Below, piece by piece: positions 1 through 8,870 of a DNA stretch of 64,000 nt. The notes beneath the pieces are model-generated. The model was given only the letters and a program-made list of their open reading frames with translations. It did not search any database and was not told the DNA's origin. The DNA is from Laribacter hongkongensis DSM 14985 (GTDB lineage: Bacteria > Pseudomonadota > Gammaproteobacteria > Burkholderiales > Aquaspirillaceae): the NCBI RefSeq assembly GCF_000423285.1, contig NZ_AUHR01000008.1, positions 143,018-207,017 of the forward strand. The letters are read 5' to 3'. Every line of letters begins with the position of its first letter. The first letter of the stretch is position 1. Both the position numbers and the translations under genes were made by a program.

Positions 1-1
1 G

Positions 2-877
2 CTGGACCAGCAGCTTGCAATCGCCAGGCGGACGGCCAACAGCTACGCCGACACCGTCAAGCTGTTCGAGCTGCAATACCAGTACGGGGCCATTGCCCGC
101 ATCACGCTGGAACAGGTCCGCAGCCAGTACCAGTCAGCGCTGGCCAGCATTCCGCCGATCGAGGCCTCGATCGTGCAGACCGAAAACGCCCTCTCCCTGC
201 TGCTGGGGCGCAACCCTGGCCCGGTCGTGCGCGGCAAGCCGCTGGCGGAACTCCGGCTGCCGCCGGTTCCCGGCGCGCTGCCCTCCAGCCTGCTGACCCG
301 GCGGCCGGACATCCTGGAGGCCGAAGCCAGGCTCGTGTCGGCCAATGCCAAAATCGGCGTGGCCCGGGCCCAGTATTTCCCGCAACTGACCCTGAATGCC
401 GGCATTGGCAGCCTGGCCACCCGCACCGGCAGCCTGCTGACCGCAGGGGCCGGCATCTGGAGCGTGGCCGGCGCGCTGGCCGGTTCGGTTTTCTCGGGTG
501 GTGCCACCGTCGGCGCAGTCAGAAGTGCCGAGGCCTCGACCCGCGCAGCCGAGCAGACCTATCTGCAAACCATCCAGCAGGCCTTTGCAGACGTCGAAAA
601 CGCCCTGTCCGGCTGGCAGACCTCGTCGCAACGCCTGAAATCCCTTGAAGACCTGCAAGCCAGCAGCCGTGAATATGCGGACCTGGCCATGCTGCAATAC
701 CAGGGAGGTATCGCCAACTACCTGACCGTGCTTGATGCCCGGCGCCAGCTGTATTCCGCCGAAATCGACGCAGCTTCGGCCCGCACCGGCTATCTGAGCA
801 ATGCCGTGGCGGTGTATCTGGCACTGGGTGGCGACTGGGGTACTGCCACGCAGCCCCAGCCCCGGCCGACACCATGA
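2..877 (+). CDS. Outer-membrane efflux channel, OprM/NodT type (3' part)
   Basis: This reading frame is open from the left edge of the window, so the N-terminus with its signal peptide or lipobox is missing. The visible 291 residues carry the second half of an outer-membrane efflux protein: the segment ENALSLLLGRNPG, then RRPDILEAEARLVSANAKIG and ARAQYFPQLTLNAGIG, followed by a helical stretch with QAFADVENALSGW and a C-terminal YLTVLDARRQLY. These are hallmarks of the OprM/TolC-like channels that pair with RND pumps; the family forms trimeric outer-membrane ducts. The pump and adaptor genes would lie to the left, outside the window. Which drugs it exports cannot be told. A second, different channel gene of the same superfamily lies at 53609-55012. 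Confidence 0.93.
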   Translation: MDQQLAIARRTANSYADTVKLFELQYQYGAIARITLEQVRSQYQSALASIPPIEASIVQTENALSLLLGRNPGPVVRGKPLAELRLPPVPGALPSSLLTRRPDILEAEARLVSANAKIGVARAQYFPQLTLNAGIGSLATRTGSLLTAGAGIWSVAGALAGSVFSGGATVGAVRSAEASTRAAEQTYLQTIQQAFADVENALSGWQTSSQRLKSLEDLQASSREYADLAMLQYQGGIANYLTVLDARRQLYSAEIDAASARTGYLSNAVAVYLALGGDWGTATQPQPRPTP

Positions 878-901
878 AAAAGCGCCGGCACAGGCCGGCG
901 C
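877..901 (-). terminator. Rho-independent terminator of yajQ
   Basis: On the minus strand GCGCCGGC, a 4-nt loop and GCCGGCGC are followed directly by TTTTT. The 8-bp perfect stem lies at 882-889/894-901 just past the yajQ stop, and the T run overlaps the stop codon of the convergent efflux channel gene. It may also stop rightward transcripts weakly, because a short CGGCTTT follows on the plus strand. Confidence 0.8.
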
Positions 902-923
902 CGGCTTTGCCGCAAGAATGCGC

Positions 924-1409
924 TCACTCGCGGAAATTGTTGAACTGCAAGGGGAAATCCGTAATTTCCTTGCGCACCATGGCAATGGTTTCCTGCAACA
1001 CGTCACGCTTGGCACCCGACACCCGCACGGCGTCCCCCTGGATCGAGGCCTGCACCTTGAGCTTGCTGTCCTTGATCAGGCGCACGAGCTTTTTGGCCAG
1101 ATCGGTTTCCACGCCCACCTTCACGGTGATGGCCTGCTTGACCTTGTTGCCGCTGACCTTTTCCACCTTGGCGTAATCAAGGCAGCGTACGTCCACGTCG
1201 CGTTTGGCCAGCTTGCCCAGCAGGACATCCTTGACCTGGTCCAGCTGAAAGTCACTGTCGGCATAGGCCGTCATGATCTTGTCGGCCAGTTCGACCCGCG
1301 CATCGCTGCCCTTGAAGTCGTAGCGGTTGGTGATTTCCTTGTTGCTCTGGTCCAGTGCGTTTTTGACTTCGACCAGATTCACTTCCGACACGATGTCGAA
1401 CGACGGCAT
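924..1409 (-). CDS. yajQ: YajQ family nucleotide-binding protein
   Basis: The 161-residue product begins [20 protein letters not shown] and contains [15 protein letters not shown] and [17 protein letters not shown]. It covers the full length of the YajQ/UPF0234 family (two ferredoxin-like halves) and ends with the typical FPLQFNNFR. Family members have been reported to bind c-di-GMP and act as effectors in Xanthomonas, and to bind other nucleotides or RNA in other bacteria, so a signalling role is possible but not visible in the sequence. The ATG at 1409 is preceded on the minus strand by AGGAG, a good ribosome-binding site. The gene is divergent from nfrB, whose product carries a c-di-GMP-binding domain. 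Confidence 0.95.
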   Translation of the reverse strand: MPSFDIVSEVNLVEVKNALDQSNKEITNRYDFKGSDARVELADKIMTAYADSDFQLDQVKDVLLGKLAKRDVDVRCLDYAKVEKVSGNKVKQAITVKVGVETDLAKKLVRLIKDSKLKVQASIQGDAVRVSGAKRDVLQETIAMVRKEITDFPLQFNNFRE

Positions 1410-1539
1410 AACTCTTCTCCTGATTCCGTCTCCCCGCAGGGAGAAAATTCGTCACCCCGGCATTCTAGCGGATGTCGAAAAACTGCCTGGCACCATTCTG
1501 CTGCGTGCCGGTTGCATCAATTGCAGGCAATCACTAAAC

Positions 1540-1597
1540 ATGCATGCATATTCATGAATTTTGGCATTAGATAGCAGCATTTTAATGACTATATAAC
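1540..1597 (+). promoter_or_regulatory. Palindromes and -10 candidate upstream of nfrB
   Basis: The 233-bp gap between yajQ and nfrB is AT-rich in its right half. It holds two abutting perfect palindromes, ATGCATGCAT at 1540-1549 and ATTCATGAAT at 1550-1559, and a -10-like TATAAC at 1592-1597, about 45 bp before the nfrB start. No good -35 box is seen at normal spacing, which fits a promoter that needs an activator. The palindromes are candidate operator sites; no binding protein can be named. Confidence 0.35.
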
Positions 1598-1642
1598 GCA
1601 TGCTCGTGCGCATTTTTCTTTATCCCCTGCTGAGTCCGTCAC

Positions 1643-3847
1643 ATGAGTCTGGTCGATGTCCTGGCAGTCTATCTGCTGGGGCTCAAATATCTGGTGCTGG
1701 TCATTGCCGTCCTGCTGCTGCTCTTCGGACTGGACGACCTGTTCATCGACGCCGTGTTCTGGCTGCGTCGCGGCTGGCGCCGGCTGACGGTCTACCGCCG
1801 GCAGGAGCGGGCACGCCCTCCCCTGCTGTACCGCCAGGACGAGCAGCCGCTGGCCATCATGGTGCCGGCCTGGCAGGAAGCCGACGTGATCGCGCACATG
1901 GCCGATCTGGCGGCGCGAACGCTGGATTACGAGAACTATCACATTTTCATCGGCACCTACCCCAACGACGCCGCCACGCAGGAACAGGTGGACTGGGTGT
2001 GCGCCCGTCATCCCAACGTGCACAAGGTGGTATGCGCCCTGCCCGGCCCCACCAGCAAGGCAGACTGCCTCAACAACATCGTCAGCAGCATCCTGGCATT
2101 TGAAGGACGTGCCCGGATCCGCTTTGCCGGCTTCATCCTGCACGATTCGGAAGACGTGATCTCGCCGCTGGAGCTACGCCTATTCAACCATCTGGTCGCA
2201 CGCAAGGACCTGATCCAGCTGCCGGTCTACCCCTTGCCTGGCCACTGGTACCAGTTCACCCGCTCGCACTACCTCGACGAATTTGCCGAAACCCACGGCA
2301 AGGACGTGATCGTGCGCGAGGCGCTGATCGGACAGGTACCCAGTGCCGGCGTCGGTACCTGCTTCAGCCGCCGGGCCATCCAGCTATTGCAGGAAGAAGG
2401 CGATGGCGTGGTGTTCGACACCAAAAGCCTGACCGAGGATTACGACATCGGCTTCCGGCTGGCAGCACACGGCCTGCACGGTGTGTTCGTGCGCTTTGAA
2501 GACCTGCCTGCTGCCATGCAGGGCCATGACGGGCATTCCGTGCGCAACGCCCAGATCGGCGTGCGCGAGTATTTTCCCGACCGCCTGTCGCTTGCTGTCC
2601 GGCAAAAAGCCCGCTGGGTGGTCGGTATCGTGTTTCAGGGCATGAAGAACCTGCGCTGGAGCCGGCGTCCGCTGGTGAACTATTTCCTGTGGCGCGACCG
2701 GCGGGGCGCACTGACCAACCTGGTCAGCTTTGCTGCTTTCGCAGTGCTGCTCCAACTGGCCGGCATGCAGCTGGTGTATCTGGCGTGGCCGGATACCTGG
2801 CATTTTCCGGCCCTGATCGCGACTGGCTCGCTGCTGTGGTACCTGCTCTTGGTCAACGGGCTGCTGTTCCTGCTGCGCATGGGCAGTCGCGGCTATTTCG
2901 TCTGGCACAGCTACGGGCCCGTGCAGGCCCTGCTGTCCGTCCCGCGCACGGTCTGGGGCATGCTGATCAACTTTCTGGCCCAGATCCGGGCCATGCGCCA
3001 GATACTCGCCATCGGCAACGTCAACCGGGTGGCATGGGACAAGACCCGGCACGACTTTCCCGGCGTGGACGATGCCAACCGCGGCCCCCCGCTGGGCGAA
3101 CGGCTGCTGGCCGCCGGCGCCCTGTCGCGCGACACACTGACAGCAGCCCTGGAGGCCGCACCGGCACAGCACATGCGGCTGGGTTACTACCTGGTCCGCC
3201 AGGGGCTGGTATCGCCCATGTCCCTGGCCACCGCGCTGGCCGGGCAGGCCGGCGTCACCAGCCGCGATGTGGATGCCTGGCAGCTCCCGCCCGGACTGAT
3301 CGGCCAGTTGCCGGCCCGCTTTGCTCTCAAGTACGCCGTCCTGCCAGTGGAAGAATCAGCAGACAGCCTGCTGCTGGCACGCGAAAGCCCGATGCCCCCC
3401 GTTTTGCTGGCGGCCCTGTCCCGCCGGCTAGGACGACCGCTGGCCTACTGCATCTGCCCGCCAGGGCAGGTCACCGTGGGCCTGCGCCACTGGTATGCCC
3501 GGCACCGGAATGGCGCGGACCCGCGGGTACGGCTGTCCGAAGCGATCGAGCGTGGCGACGTACGGCCGGAACAGGCCGGAAAGCTGTGGCAGCAGTATGT
3601 TTCGCGCCAGTCGGTACTCGGGGATTTCCTGCTGCGCTTCAACCTGATCGAAGCTGCCGTACTCAATCAGGCACTTATCGCCTATGAAAAAAGTGACCTT
3701 CCCTTCGGTCGCTTTCTGGTCGAGGCAGGGGTACTCGATCAGGCCGGGCTGGACCAGGCGCTGGCCCTGCAACGGGCCGAGCAGATCGATATCGACAGCC
3801 TGCTCGACCAGGGAGATGCCTTGACGTCTGCAGGAACGCCACGATGA
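1643..3847 (+). CDS. nfrB: NfrB-like c-di-GMP-gated glycosyltransferase
   Basis: The 734-residue membrane protein matches the architecture of E. coli NfrB (bacteriophage N4 adsorption protein B, about 745 residues). An N-terminal membrane segment (about residues 8-30) precedes a family 2 glycosyltransferase domain with acidic DSED at 168-171, SLTEDYDIG near 265 and QxxRW (QKARW) at 321-325. Further membrane helices follow at about 350-450. The C-terminal quarter (about 480-734) is a GspE N-terminal/MshEN-type domain with RLGYYLVRQGLVS and a second copy, FGRFLVEAGVLDQAGLDQAL; in NfrB this domain binds c-di-GMP and activates glycan synthesis. The stop overlaps the next start by 4 bp (ATGA). The ribosome-binding site is weak. 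It is the first gene of a five-gene operon. Confidence 0.92.
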   Translation: MSLVDVLAVYLLGLKYLVLVIAVLLLLFGLDDLFIDAVFWLRRGWRRLTVYRRQERARPPLLYRQDEQPLAIMVPAWQEADVIAHMADLAARTLDYENYHIFIGTYPNDAATQEQVDWVCARHPNVHKVVCALPGPTSKADCLNNIVSSILAFEGRARIRFAGFILHDSEDVISPLELRLFNHLVARKDLIQLPVYPLPGHWYQFTRSHYLDEFAETHGKDVIVREALIGQVPSAGVGTCFSRRAIQLLQEEGDGVVFDTKSLTEDYDIGFRLAAHGLHGVFVRFEDLPAAMQGHDGHSVRNAQIGVREYFPDRLSLAVRQKARWVVGIVFQGMKNLRWSRRPLVNYFLWRDRRGALTNLVSFAAFAVLLQLAGMQLVYLAWPDTWHFPALIATGSLLWYLLLVNGLLFLLRMGSRGYFVWHSYGPVQALLSVPRTVWGMLINFLAQIRAMRQILAIGNVNRVAWDKTRHDFPGVDDANRGPPLGERLLAAGALSRDTLTAALEAAPAQHMRLGYYLVRQGLVSPMSLATALAGQAGVTSRDVDAWQLPPGLIGQLPARFALKYAVLPVEESADSLLLARESPMPPVLLAALSRRLGRPLAYCICPPGQVTVGLRHWYARHRNGADPRVRLSEAIERGDVRPEQAGKLWQQYVSRQSVLGDFLLRFNLIEAAVLNQALIAYEKSDLPFGRFLVEAGVLDQAGLDQALALQRAEQIDIDSLLDQGDALTSAGTPR

Positions 3848-4941
3848 AGCAGCTTCTGATCCTTACCGGCACCCGCCCGGAAATCATCAAGATGGCTCCG
3901 GTCTACCGGGAGCTTTCCACCTTGCCGGACCTGAATGTCGCCTGGTGCCACAGCGGCCAGCACGACATCATCGCCGCCCAGACGTTCGACTTTTTCGGCA
4001 TCACGCCGGACATCGTGCTGACCCGCCCGGCCGGGCACGCACTGGCAGACCTGCTGGCCGGACTGCTGCAAGGATGCGATGCCGTTCTGGCCGGGCAGGA
4101 CTGGGACATGGTGCTGGTCCACGGCGATACCAGCACCACCCTGGCCGGGGCGCTGGCAGCGTTTTACCGGCATGTCCCGGTTGGCCATGTTGAAGCCGGC
4201 CTGCGCTCCGGCCATCCCGGCGAGCCTTTTCCAGAAGAGAGCAACCGCCGGCTGGTAGCCGGAGTGGCCAGCCGCCATTACGCCCCCACGCCGCGGGCGC
4301 TGGCCAACCTGCGGGCCGAACGCATTACCCCCGGCACCATCCGGCTGACCGGCAATACTATCGTCGATGCCCAGCAGGCGCTGGCCCGCCATTACGGCAT
4401 CCGCCGCGCCCCGGCCCGCACGCCCCGGTTGCTGGTCACCGCCCACCGGCGCGAAAACTGGCCGTATCTGGCCAACATCTGCGAAGCCCTGCTGGCACTG
4501 TGCCGCCATTACCCCATGCTGGAAGCCGTTTTTCCGCTGCATCCCAATCCGCTGGTACGCCAGATTGTCCACCCGCTGCTCGACCACGAGCCCCGCATCA
4601 GCCTCACGGCACCGCTGGACTACATCGCCTTGCAGCAGGAACTGGCACAGGCCACGCTGGTCCTGACCGACTCCGGCGGCATCCAGGAAGAAGCCGCCGG
4701 TTTCCGTGTCCCCTGCCTCGTGTTGCGCGACACGACCGAACGCCCGGAAGCCATCGAGGCCGGCATGGCCGATCTGGTCGGGGTCGACCCGGCACGCATC
4801 CTCGCCGCCGCCCGGGCCTGGATCGAAGGCGAACGCCGGATCGACCCCGGCTCGGCCAATCCGTTTGGCGATGGCCGGGCCGCCCGCCGCATCCGCCAGG
4901 ACGTGGCCGACTTCCTGGACCTGCCGGACAAGGCCCCGTGA
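3844..4941 (+). CDS. wecB: UDP-N-acetylglucosamine 2-epimerase (non-hydrolysing)
   Basis: The 365-residue product has the WecB/MnaA signatures: LTGTRPEIIKMAPV at the N-terminus, VHGDTSTTLAGALAAFYR, VGHVEAGLRSG, PFPEESNRR, TAHRRENW and LTDSGGIQEEA. The enzyme interconverts UDP-GlcNAc and UDP-ManNAc in the cytoplasm. It overlaps nfrB by 4 bp and the nfrA start by 1 bp, so translation is probably coupled on both sides. In E. coli the epimerase gene lies in the enterobacterial common antigen locus and is needed for N4 adsorption. Its place inside the nfr operon here suggests that NfrB polymerises a ManNAc-containing glycan; that is inference from context. Confidence 0.95.
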   Translation: MKQLLILTGTRPEIIKMAPVYRELSTLPDLNVAWCHSGQHDIIAAQTFDFFGITPDIVLTRPAGHALADLLAGLLQGCDAVLAGQDWDMVLVHGDTSTTLAGALAAFYRHVPVGHVEAGLRSGHPGEPFPEESNRRLVAGVASRHYAPTPRALANLRAERITPGTIRLTGNTIVDAQQALARHYGIRRAPARTPRLLVTAHRRENWPYLANICEALLALCRHYPMLEAVFPLHPNPLVRQIVHPLLDHEPRISLTAPLDYIALQQELAQATLVLTDSGGIQEEAAGFRVPCLVLRDTTERPEAIEAGMADLVGVDPARILAAARAWIEGERRIDPGSANPFGDGRAARRIRQDVADFLDLPDKAP

Positions 4942-7900
4942 TGCTGCGCCTCATGCTGCTTGCCGGCCTCGGCGCGGCGGCCACCGCGCAGGCGGCTCAG
5001 CCGGCTCCGGCAACCAGTGATTTTTTTGCCGGAGAATCCTTGGGCGAGCTGACCCGCTACCGGGTCTACCCGCTGGTTGACCGCGCCCTGCGCGACAACG
5101 CCGCCGGACGTTACGCCTCGGCCAGCGCCTTGCTGCAACAAGCCCTGAACATTGCCCCCGACAGCCAGGCCATCCGGCTGGCGCTGGCCCGCACCTTGAT
5201 GCTGCAAGGCCGGTTCGGGCAGGTTGAAACCATACTGAAGCCGCTGGATGCCCGCTCCTCGTCCGTAGCCGGCCTGTTGCTGGAAAGCCGGCTCAAGCGC
5301 CTGGCCGGGCATCCGCTACCTTCTCCCCAGACCGTGCATGACTGGCTGGCCTCCAGCCCTGCGGCCCTGCAACCTCGCTATGCCGAGGCCGTACTTGATG
5401 CCCTGGCACGGCAGGATCTCTCCGCCGACGCCGGACGCTATCTGGCCCCGTGGCTGAAGGAACTGGCACAACACGACCCCGCAACGGCCCGGCAGATGCA
5501 GGCCCGGCTGGCGCAAGGCCGGCAGGACTGGCCTGCCGCCATCGCCCAGTGGCAGGCACTGGCGCAGCAGCGCCCGCTGACACCGGCCGAAACACTGGAT
5601 TACGGCTACGCCTTGCTGGCCGCCGGCGAAGCCGAAACGGCAGCCAGACTGCTGACACCGGAAACGCTTGCCACTCCGCGTGGCCGGACACTGGCACAGG
5701 ACATTGCCGCCCGCGCCAGCGCCCTTGGCCAACCGGCGCTGGCCAGCCGGACGCTGGAAATGCTGGACCAGGTCGAACCGCTGGCTCCGGCGCAACTCGG
5801 GCAGGGGCTGGAAAACGCGCTGGCCAGCCACGACATGGCGCGCGCGCGCCAGTTGGCCGGGCGGCTGGCAACCCGGGCCGACGCAGCACAACTGCCGCTG
5901 CTGCTGGAAGCATGGGCCCGGCTCGACGACTGGCCGGCCTTGCGTGCCTTTCAGGCTCCGACCCCGCAGCTGGTGGCCCGCCAGCAGGCACTGCTGCTGG
6001 AACACGCACTGCACGAACGGCAGTTTGATGCCGTGTTGGAGCAGGTGCCCGCCAGTACTCCACCAGCCAGCCCAGCATTTGCTGCCCGCCTGCAGGCACT
6101 GCAAGCCACGGGCCAGCGCGAAGCCGCGGCCCGGGGCTGGCTGGCCCGCTACCAGGCTGCCCGCACCCCGCAGGCGCTGGAGCAGGCCAGTTTCCTGCTG
6201 GCCGAAACCGGCAACAGCCAGACCGCAGCCCGTCTGCTGCAATCTGCCCTGCCTTTTGATTCCCGGCGCGATGTGCTCACCACCCGCTTGCTCACGCTTT
6301 ACCAGGCAGAACCGGTGCTCGCCTCTGCGGCTGATCTTGACATGCTTGGCCGGCAGCCCCTGTCACCAAGCCAGCGCATTGCACTGGCCGAACTCTGGCG
6401 CCTGCGCAACGATTGCGAGGCCGCAGAATCCGTGCTGGCACCCGTATCCCCGCTGCCGGCCCGCGCCGCCCTCGTGCTCGGCCACTGCCAGGCTCCCCGC
6501 CATCCCGGCATCGCCATCAGCTATTTTGAAGCGGCCCGCGCAACCGATCCGCAGGCGGCAAACCGGGCCCTGGCGGAGCTGTACGCCCGCACCGGAGATG
6601 CCGCACTGGCCGTGGCAGCCTGGCAGGCATTGCCGCCGGACACCCTGACTGCCAGTGACCGCCTGAGTGCTGCACGCAGCGCACTCGCGGCCGGCGATCC
6701 GGCCCTCGCCGATGGCTGGTGGCAGGCGGCCGGTCTTTCGCAACAGGCCGGCTGGTACGCCACCGGCGCCGCCATTGCCGAGGCGCAAGGCCGCTTGCCG
6801 CTGGCACAGGAACGCTGGCAACAGGCCCGGATGCTGGCCCCGCAGGATGCGGCGGATGCCTATGCCGCAGGCGAGCTGGCCAGAAAGATGCAGCAACCCC
6901 AGGCTGCCAGGCAGGCCTTGGCCGATGCGGTCCGGCTGGCACCGGACAATCCGGCATACCGGGCAGCGCTGGGCTTTGCGCTGGCAGAAACTGATCCGGC
7001 CCTCGCCGCAGCCAATCTGGCGGCCGCAAAGCTGCCCGGTGCCAGTGCCTTTCCGGTGGACGAAGCGCTGACTTATCTTTACGCCCGCCTCGGCGACAAC
7101 CGGGAAGCCCTGCTGGCACAGCACCGGGCCCTGGAGCTGGCACCCGATTATCTTGCCTTGCAACCCGCCGATGAAGCCGCCGCGCGCGAGTATGCCCTGC
7201 GCACCGTACGCAGCGACCTGGAACGCCGCTGGAGCCTCGGCATCAATGGCTGGATCGGCAGCCAGGCCGCACCGGGCGAGTGGATTGCCGGTACGCCCAA
7301 CCCTGCCGGATCACCCAAAAACTCGCTGGAAATCAACGGTGAATGGCGACTGGGCGAGCAACCGCTCGACAACAACCGCTTTACCGCCATCACGGCCCGG
7401 CTGATTGCCGAGGGCAGCAGCGGCGACCCCTTGCCCGGACAGTCACGCTGGCTGGGCATCGGCCTGCGTACCAAGCCATTGAGCGGGCAGAATCTTTACC
7501 TGTCGGTGGAACGGTTGTGGCAGGTGGCCGGGGCCGGCAAGGAAAACGACTGGCTGGTCCGCGCGTCGGCCAGTTTTCTTGACCAGGGACGCTGGCGGCC
7601 TGAGTGGCACGCCGAAGGTCCGGGCTGGTGGCAGCAAAGCCTTTATCTGGATGCTGCCCGCTGGCTGGTCAACGACCATTACACCCTGCTGGCACGCTAT
7701 ACCCTCGGCTACAACCACAAACTGTCGCAAACCAGCGCGCAGGTAGTGCAGCCCTATGCCCTGCTCCAGGCGCAAAAGACTGATGCCGGCCGGGATACCC
7801 GCGCAGGCCTGGGCCTTGCCTGGCGCGGTTTTTTCGCCGCCGATCACGACCACTCCTACCGGCAACAGCAACAGCTGAAACTGGAATGGCAGACCGTGCT

Positions 7901-7958
7901 GGACTCGACGCTGGCGCACGGCAACGGCTGGTTTCTGCGGTACGAGGGCAGCTGGTAA
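4941..7958 (+). CDS. nfrA: NfrA-like outer-membrane TPR/barrel glycan export protein
   Basis: The start chosen is the ATG at 4941, which shares its A with the wecB stop. It gives 1005 residues (E. coli NfrA is about 990) and a signal peptide MLRLMLLAGLGAAATAQA. The mature protein has many alanine- and leucine-rich helical repeats of TPR type (for example ASALLQQALNIAPDSQAIRLA and LADAVRLAPDNPAYRAALGF) over about residues 60-760. The last 200-odd residues (from about WSLGINGWIGSQ) alternate like a beta-barrel, as in the NfrA C-terminal domain, and end WFLRYEGSW with a terminal aromatic. The family forms the outer-membrane receptor for phage N4 and is thought to export the NfrB glycan. The TAATG junction with the next gene indicates coupling. 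Confidence 0.9.
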   Translation: MLRLMLLAGLGAAATAQAAQPAPATSDFFAGESLGELTRYRVYPLVDRALRDNAAGRYASASALLQQALNIAPDSQAIRLALARTLMLQGRFGQVETILKPLDARSSSVAGLLLESRLKRLAGHPLPSPQTVHDWLASSPAALQPRYAEAVLDALARQDLSADAGRYLAPWLKELAQHDPATARQMQARLAQGRQDWPAAIAQWQALAQQRPLTPAETLDYGYALLAAGEAETAARLLTPETLATPRGRTLAQDIAARASALGQPALASRTLEMLDQVEPLAPAQLGQGLENALASHDMARARQLAGRLATRADAAQLPLLLEAWARLDDWPALRAFQAPTPQLVARQQALLLEHALHERQFDAVLEQVPASTPPASPAFAARLQALQATGQREAAARGWLARYQAARTPQALEQASFLLAETGNSQTAARLLQSALPFDSRRDVLTTRLLTLYQAEPVLASAADLDMLGRQPLSPSQRIALAELWRLRNDCEAAESVLAPVSPLPARAALVLGHCQAPRHPGIAISYFEAARATDPQAANRALAELYARTGDAALAVAAWQALPPDTLTASDRLSAARSALAAGDPALADGWWQAAGLSQQAGWYATGAAIAEAQGRLPLAQERWQQARMLAPQDAADAYAAGELARKMQQPQAARQALADAVRLAPDNPAYRAALGFALAETDPALAAANLAAAKLPGASAFPVDEALTYLYARLGDNREALLAQHRALELAPDYLALQPADEAAAREYALRTVRSDLERRWSLGINGWIGSQAAPGEWIAGTPNPAGSPKNSLEINGEWRLGEQPLDNNRFTAITARLIAEGSSGDPLPGQSRWLGIGLRTKPLSGQNLYLSVERLWQVAGAGKENDWLVRASASFLDQGRWRPEWHAEGPGWWQQSLYLDAARWLVNDHYTLLARYTLGYNHKLSQTSAQVVQPYALLQAQKTDAGRDTRAGLGLAWRGFFAADHDHSYRQQQQLKLEWQTVLDSTLAHGNGWFLRYEGSW

Positions 7959-8848
7959 TGCTCAGACTCATATGGATGATCCTGGCCGTCTGGCTGCTGG
8001 CCCCGCCGGTACAGGCACGACCGGCCATCGTGTTCTACCAGCCGCAAAACCGCGATGCCCGGCTTGCCGACAGCGACTGGCAAACCCTGTTCCGGACTGT
8101 CCGCCAGGCGGGATTCGACACCTTGCTGGTGCAGTGGACCCGCTGGGGAGAAGAGGATTTTGGCGGCCGCGACGGCTGGCTGGCCCGGGCTGTGGAACAG
8201 GCCCGCGATGCCGGACTGGCCATCAACCTCGGCCTGTACGCCGACCCGCAGTTTTTCCGGTGGATACAACAGGATGGTACGGAGTTTGACATCGAGCTGG
8301 CCCGTTACGCCCGCGAGACACTGGCAACGGCCCGCGCGTGGTCTGCGTCCGGTGCCGTGCAAGCCTGGTATCTGCCGGCCGAACTGGATGACCTGCACTG
8401 GCAGCAGGCCGGCAAGCGGGCCCGGCTGATGGCGACCCTGAGTGCAATCCGCTCAGGATTGCCGGCGACTCTGCACCCGGCAGGCATCAGTGCCTTTTTC
8501 ACCGGGCAAAGCTCACCGGCCCAGCTGCAACGCTGGTATGGCGAGTTGCAGCAGCAGGGCTGGCAAGTCTGGGTGCAGGATGGAGCAGGCACCCGCGCCC
8601 TGCCTGCCGCACAGCGCAAAAGCTATCTTGATGCCCTGTTTGCCTGCCCGCAGCGGGCCGGCACACCCGCCCTGGTGCTCGAAGCCTTTCGCCAGACCAG
8701 TGCCGCCGATGCCCCGTTTGCGGCCATTCCGGCTTCACCGGCACAATGGCAGGCCCAGACCCGCGAAACCCGGTCCCTGTGTCCGTCGGCAACGGGCGTG
8801 TTTTCATTGCGCTACCTGCCCCAGGCCAGCGGCTACCTGCAACCCTGA
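7958..8848 (+). CDS. ybcH: DUF4434 protein, YbcH-like, periplasmic
   Basis: The product is 296 residues with a signal peptide (MLRLIWMILAVWLLAPPVQA). Then come AIVFYQPQNRDARLADSDWQ, LLVQWTRWGEEDFGG, LGLYADPQFF and AWYLPAELDD, spaced like the beta/alpha strands of a TIM-barrel glycosidase-type fold, which is what DUF4434 is thought to be. The same kind of protein is encoded next to nfrA-nfrB in E. coli (ybcH, also about 296 residues). Its biochemical role is unknown; glycan trimming is a guess from the fold and place. The gene overlaps nfrA by 1 bp. Confidence 0.8.
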   Translation: MLRLIWMILAVWLLAPPVQARPAIVFYQPQNRDARLADSDWQTLFRTVRQAGFDTLLVQWTRWGEEDFGGRDGWLARAVEQARDAGLAINLGLYADPQFFRWIQQDGTEFDIELARYARETLATARAWSASGAVQAWYLPAELDDLHWQQAGKRARLMATLSAIRSGLPATLHPAGISAFFTGQSSPAQLQRWYGELQQQGWQVWVQDGAGTRALPAAQRKSYLDALFACPQRAGTPALVLEAFRQTSAADAPFAAIPASPAQWQAQTRETRSLCPSATGVFSLRYLPQASGYLQP

Positions 8849-8870
8849 ACCCGATACGGAGGACACCTGC

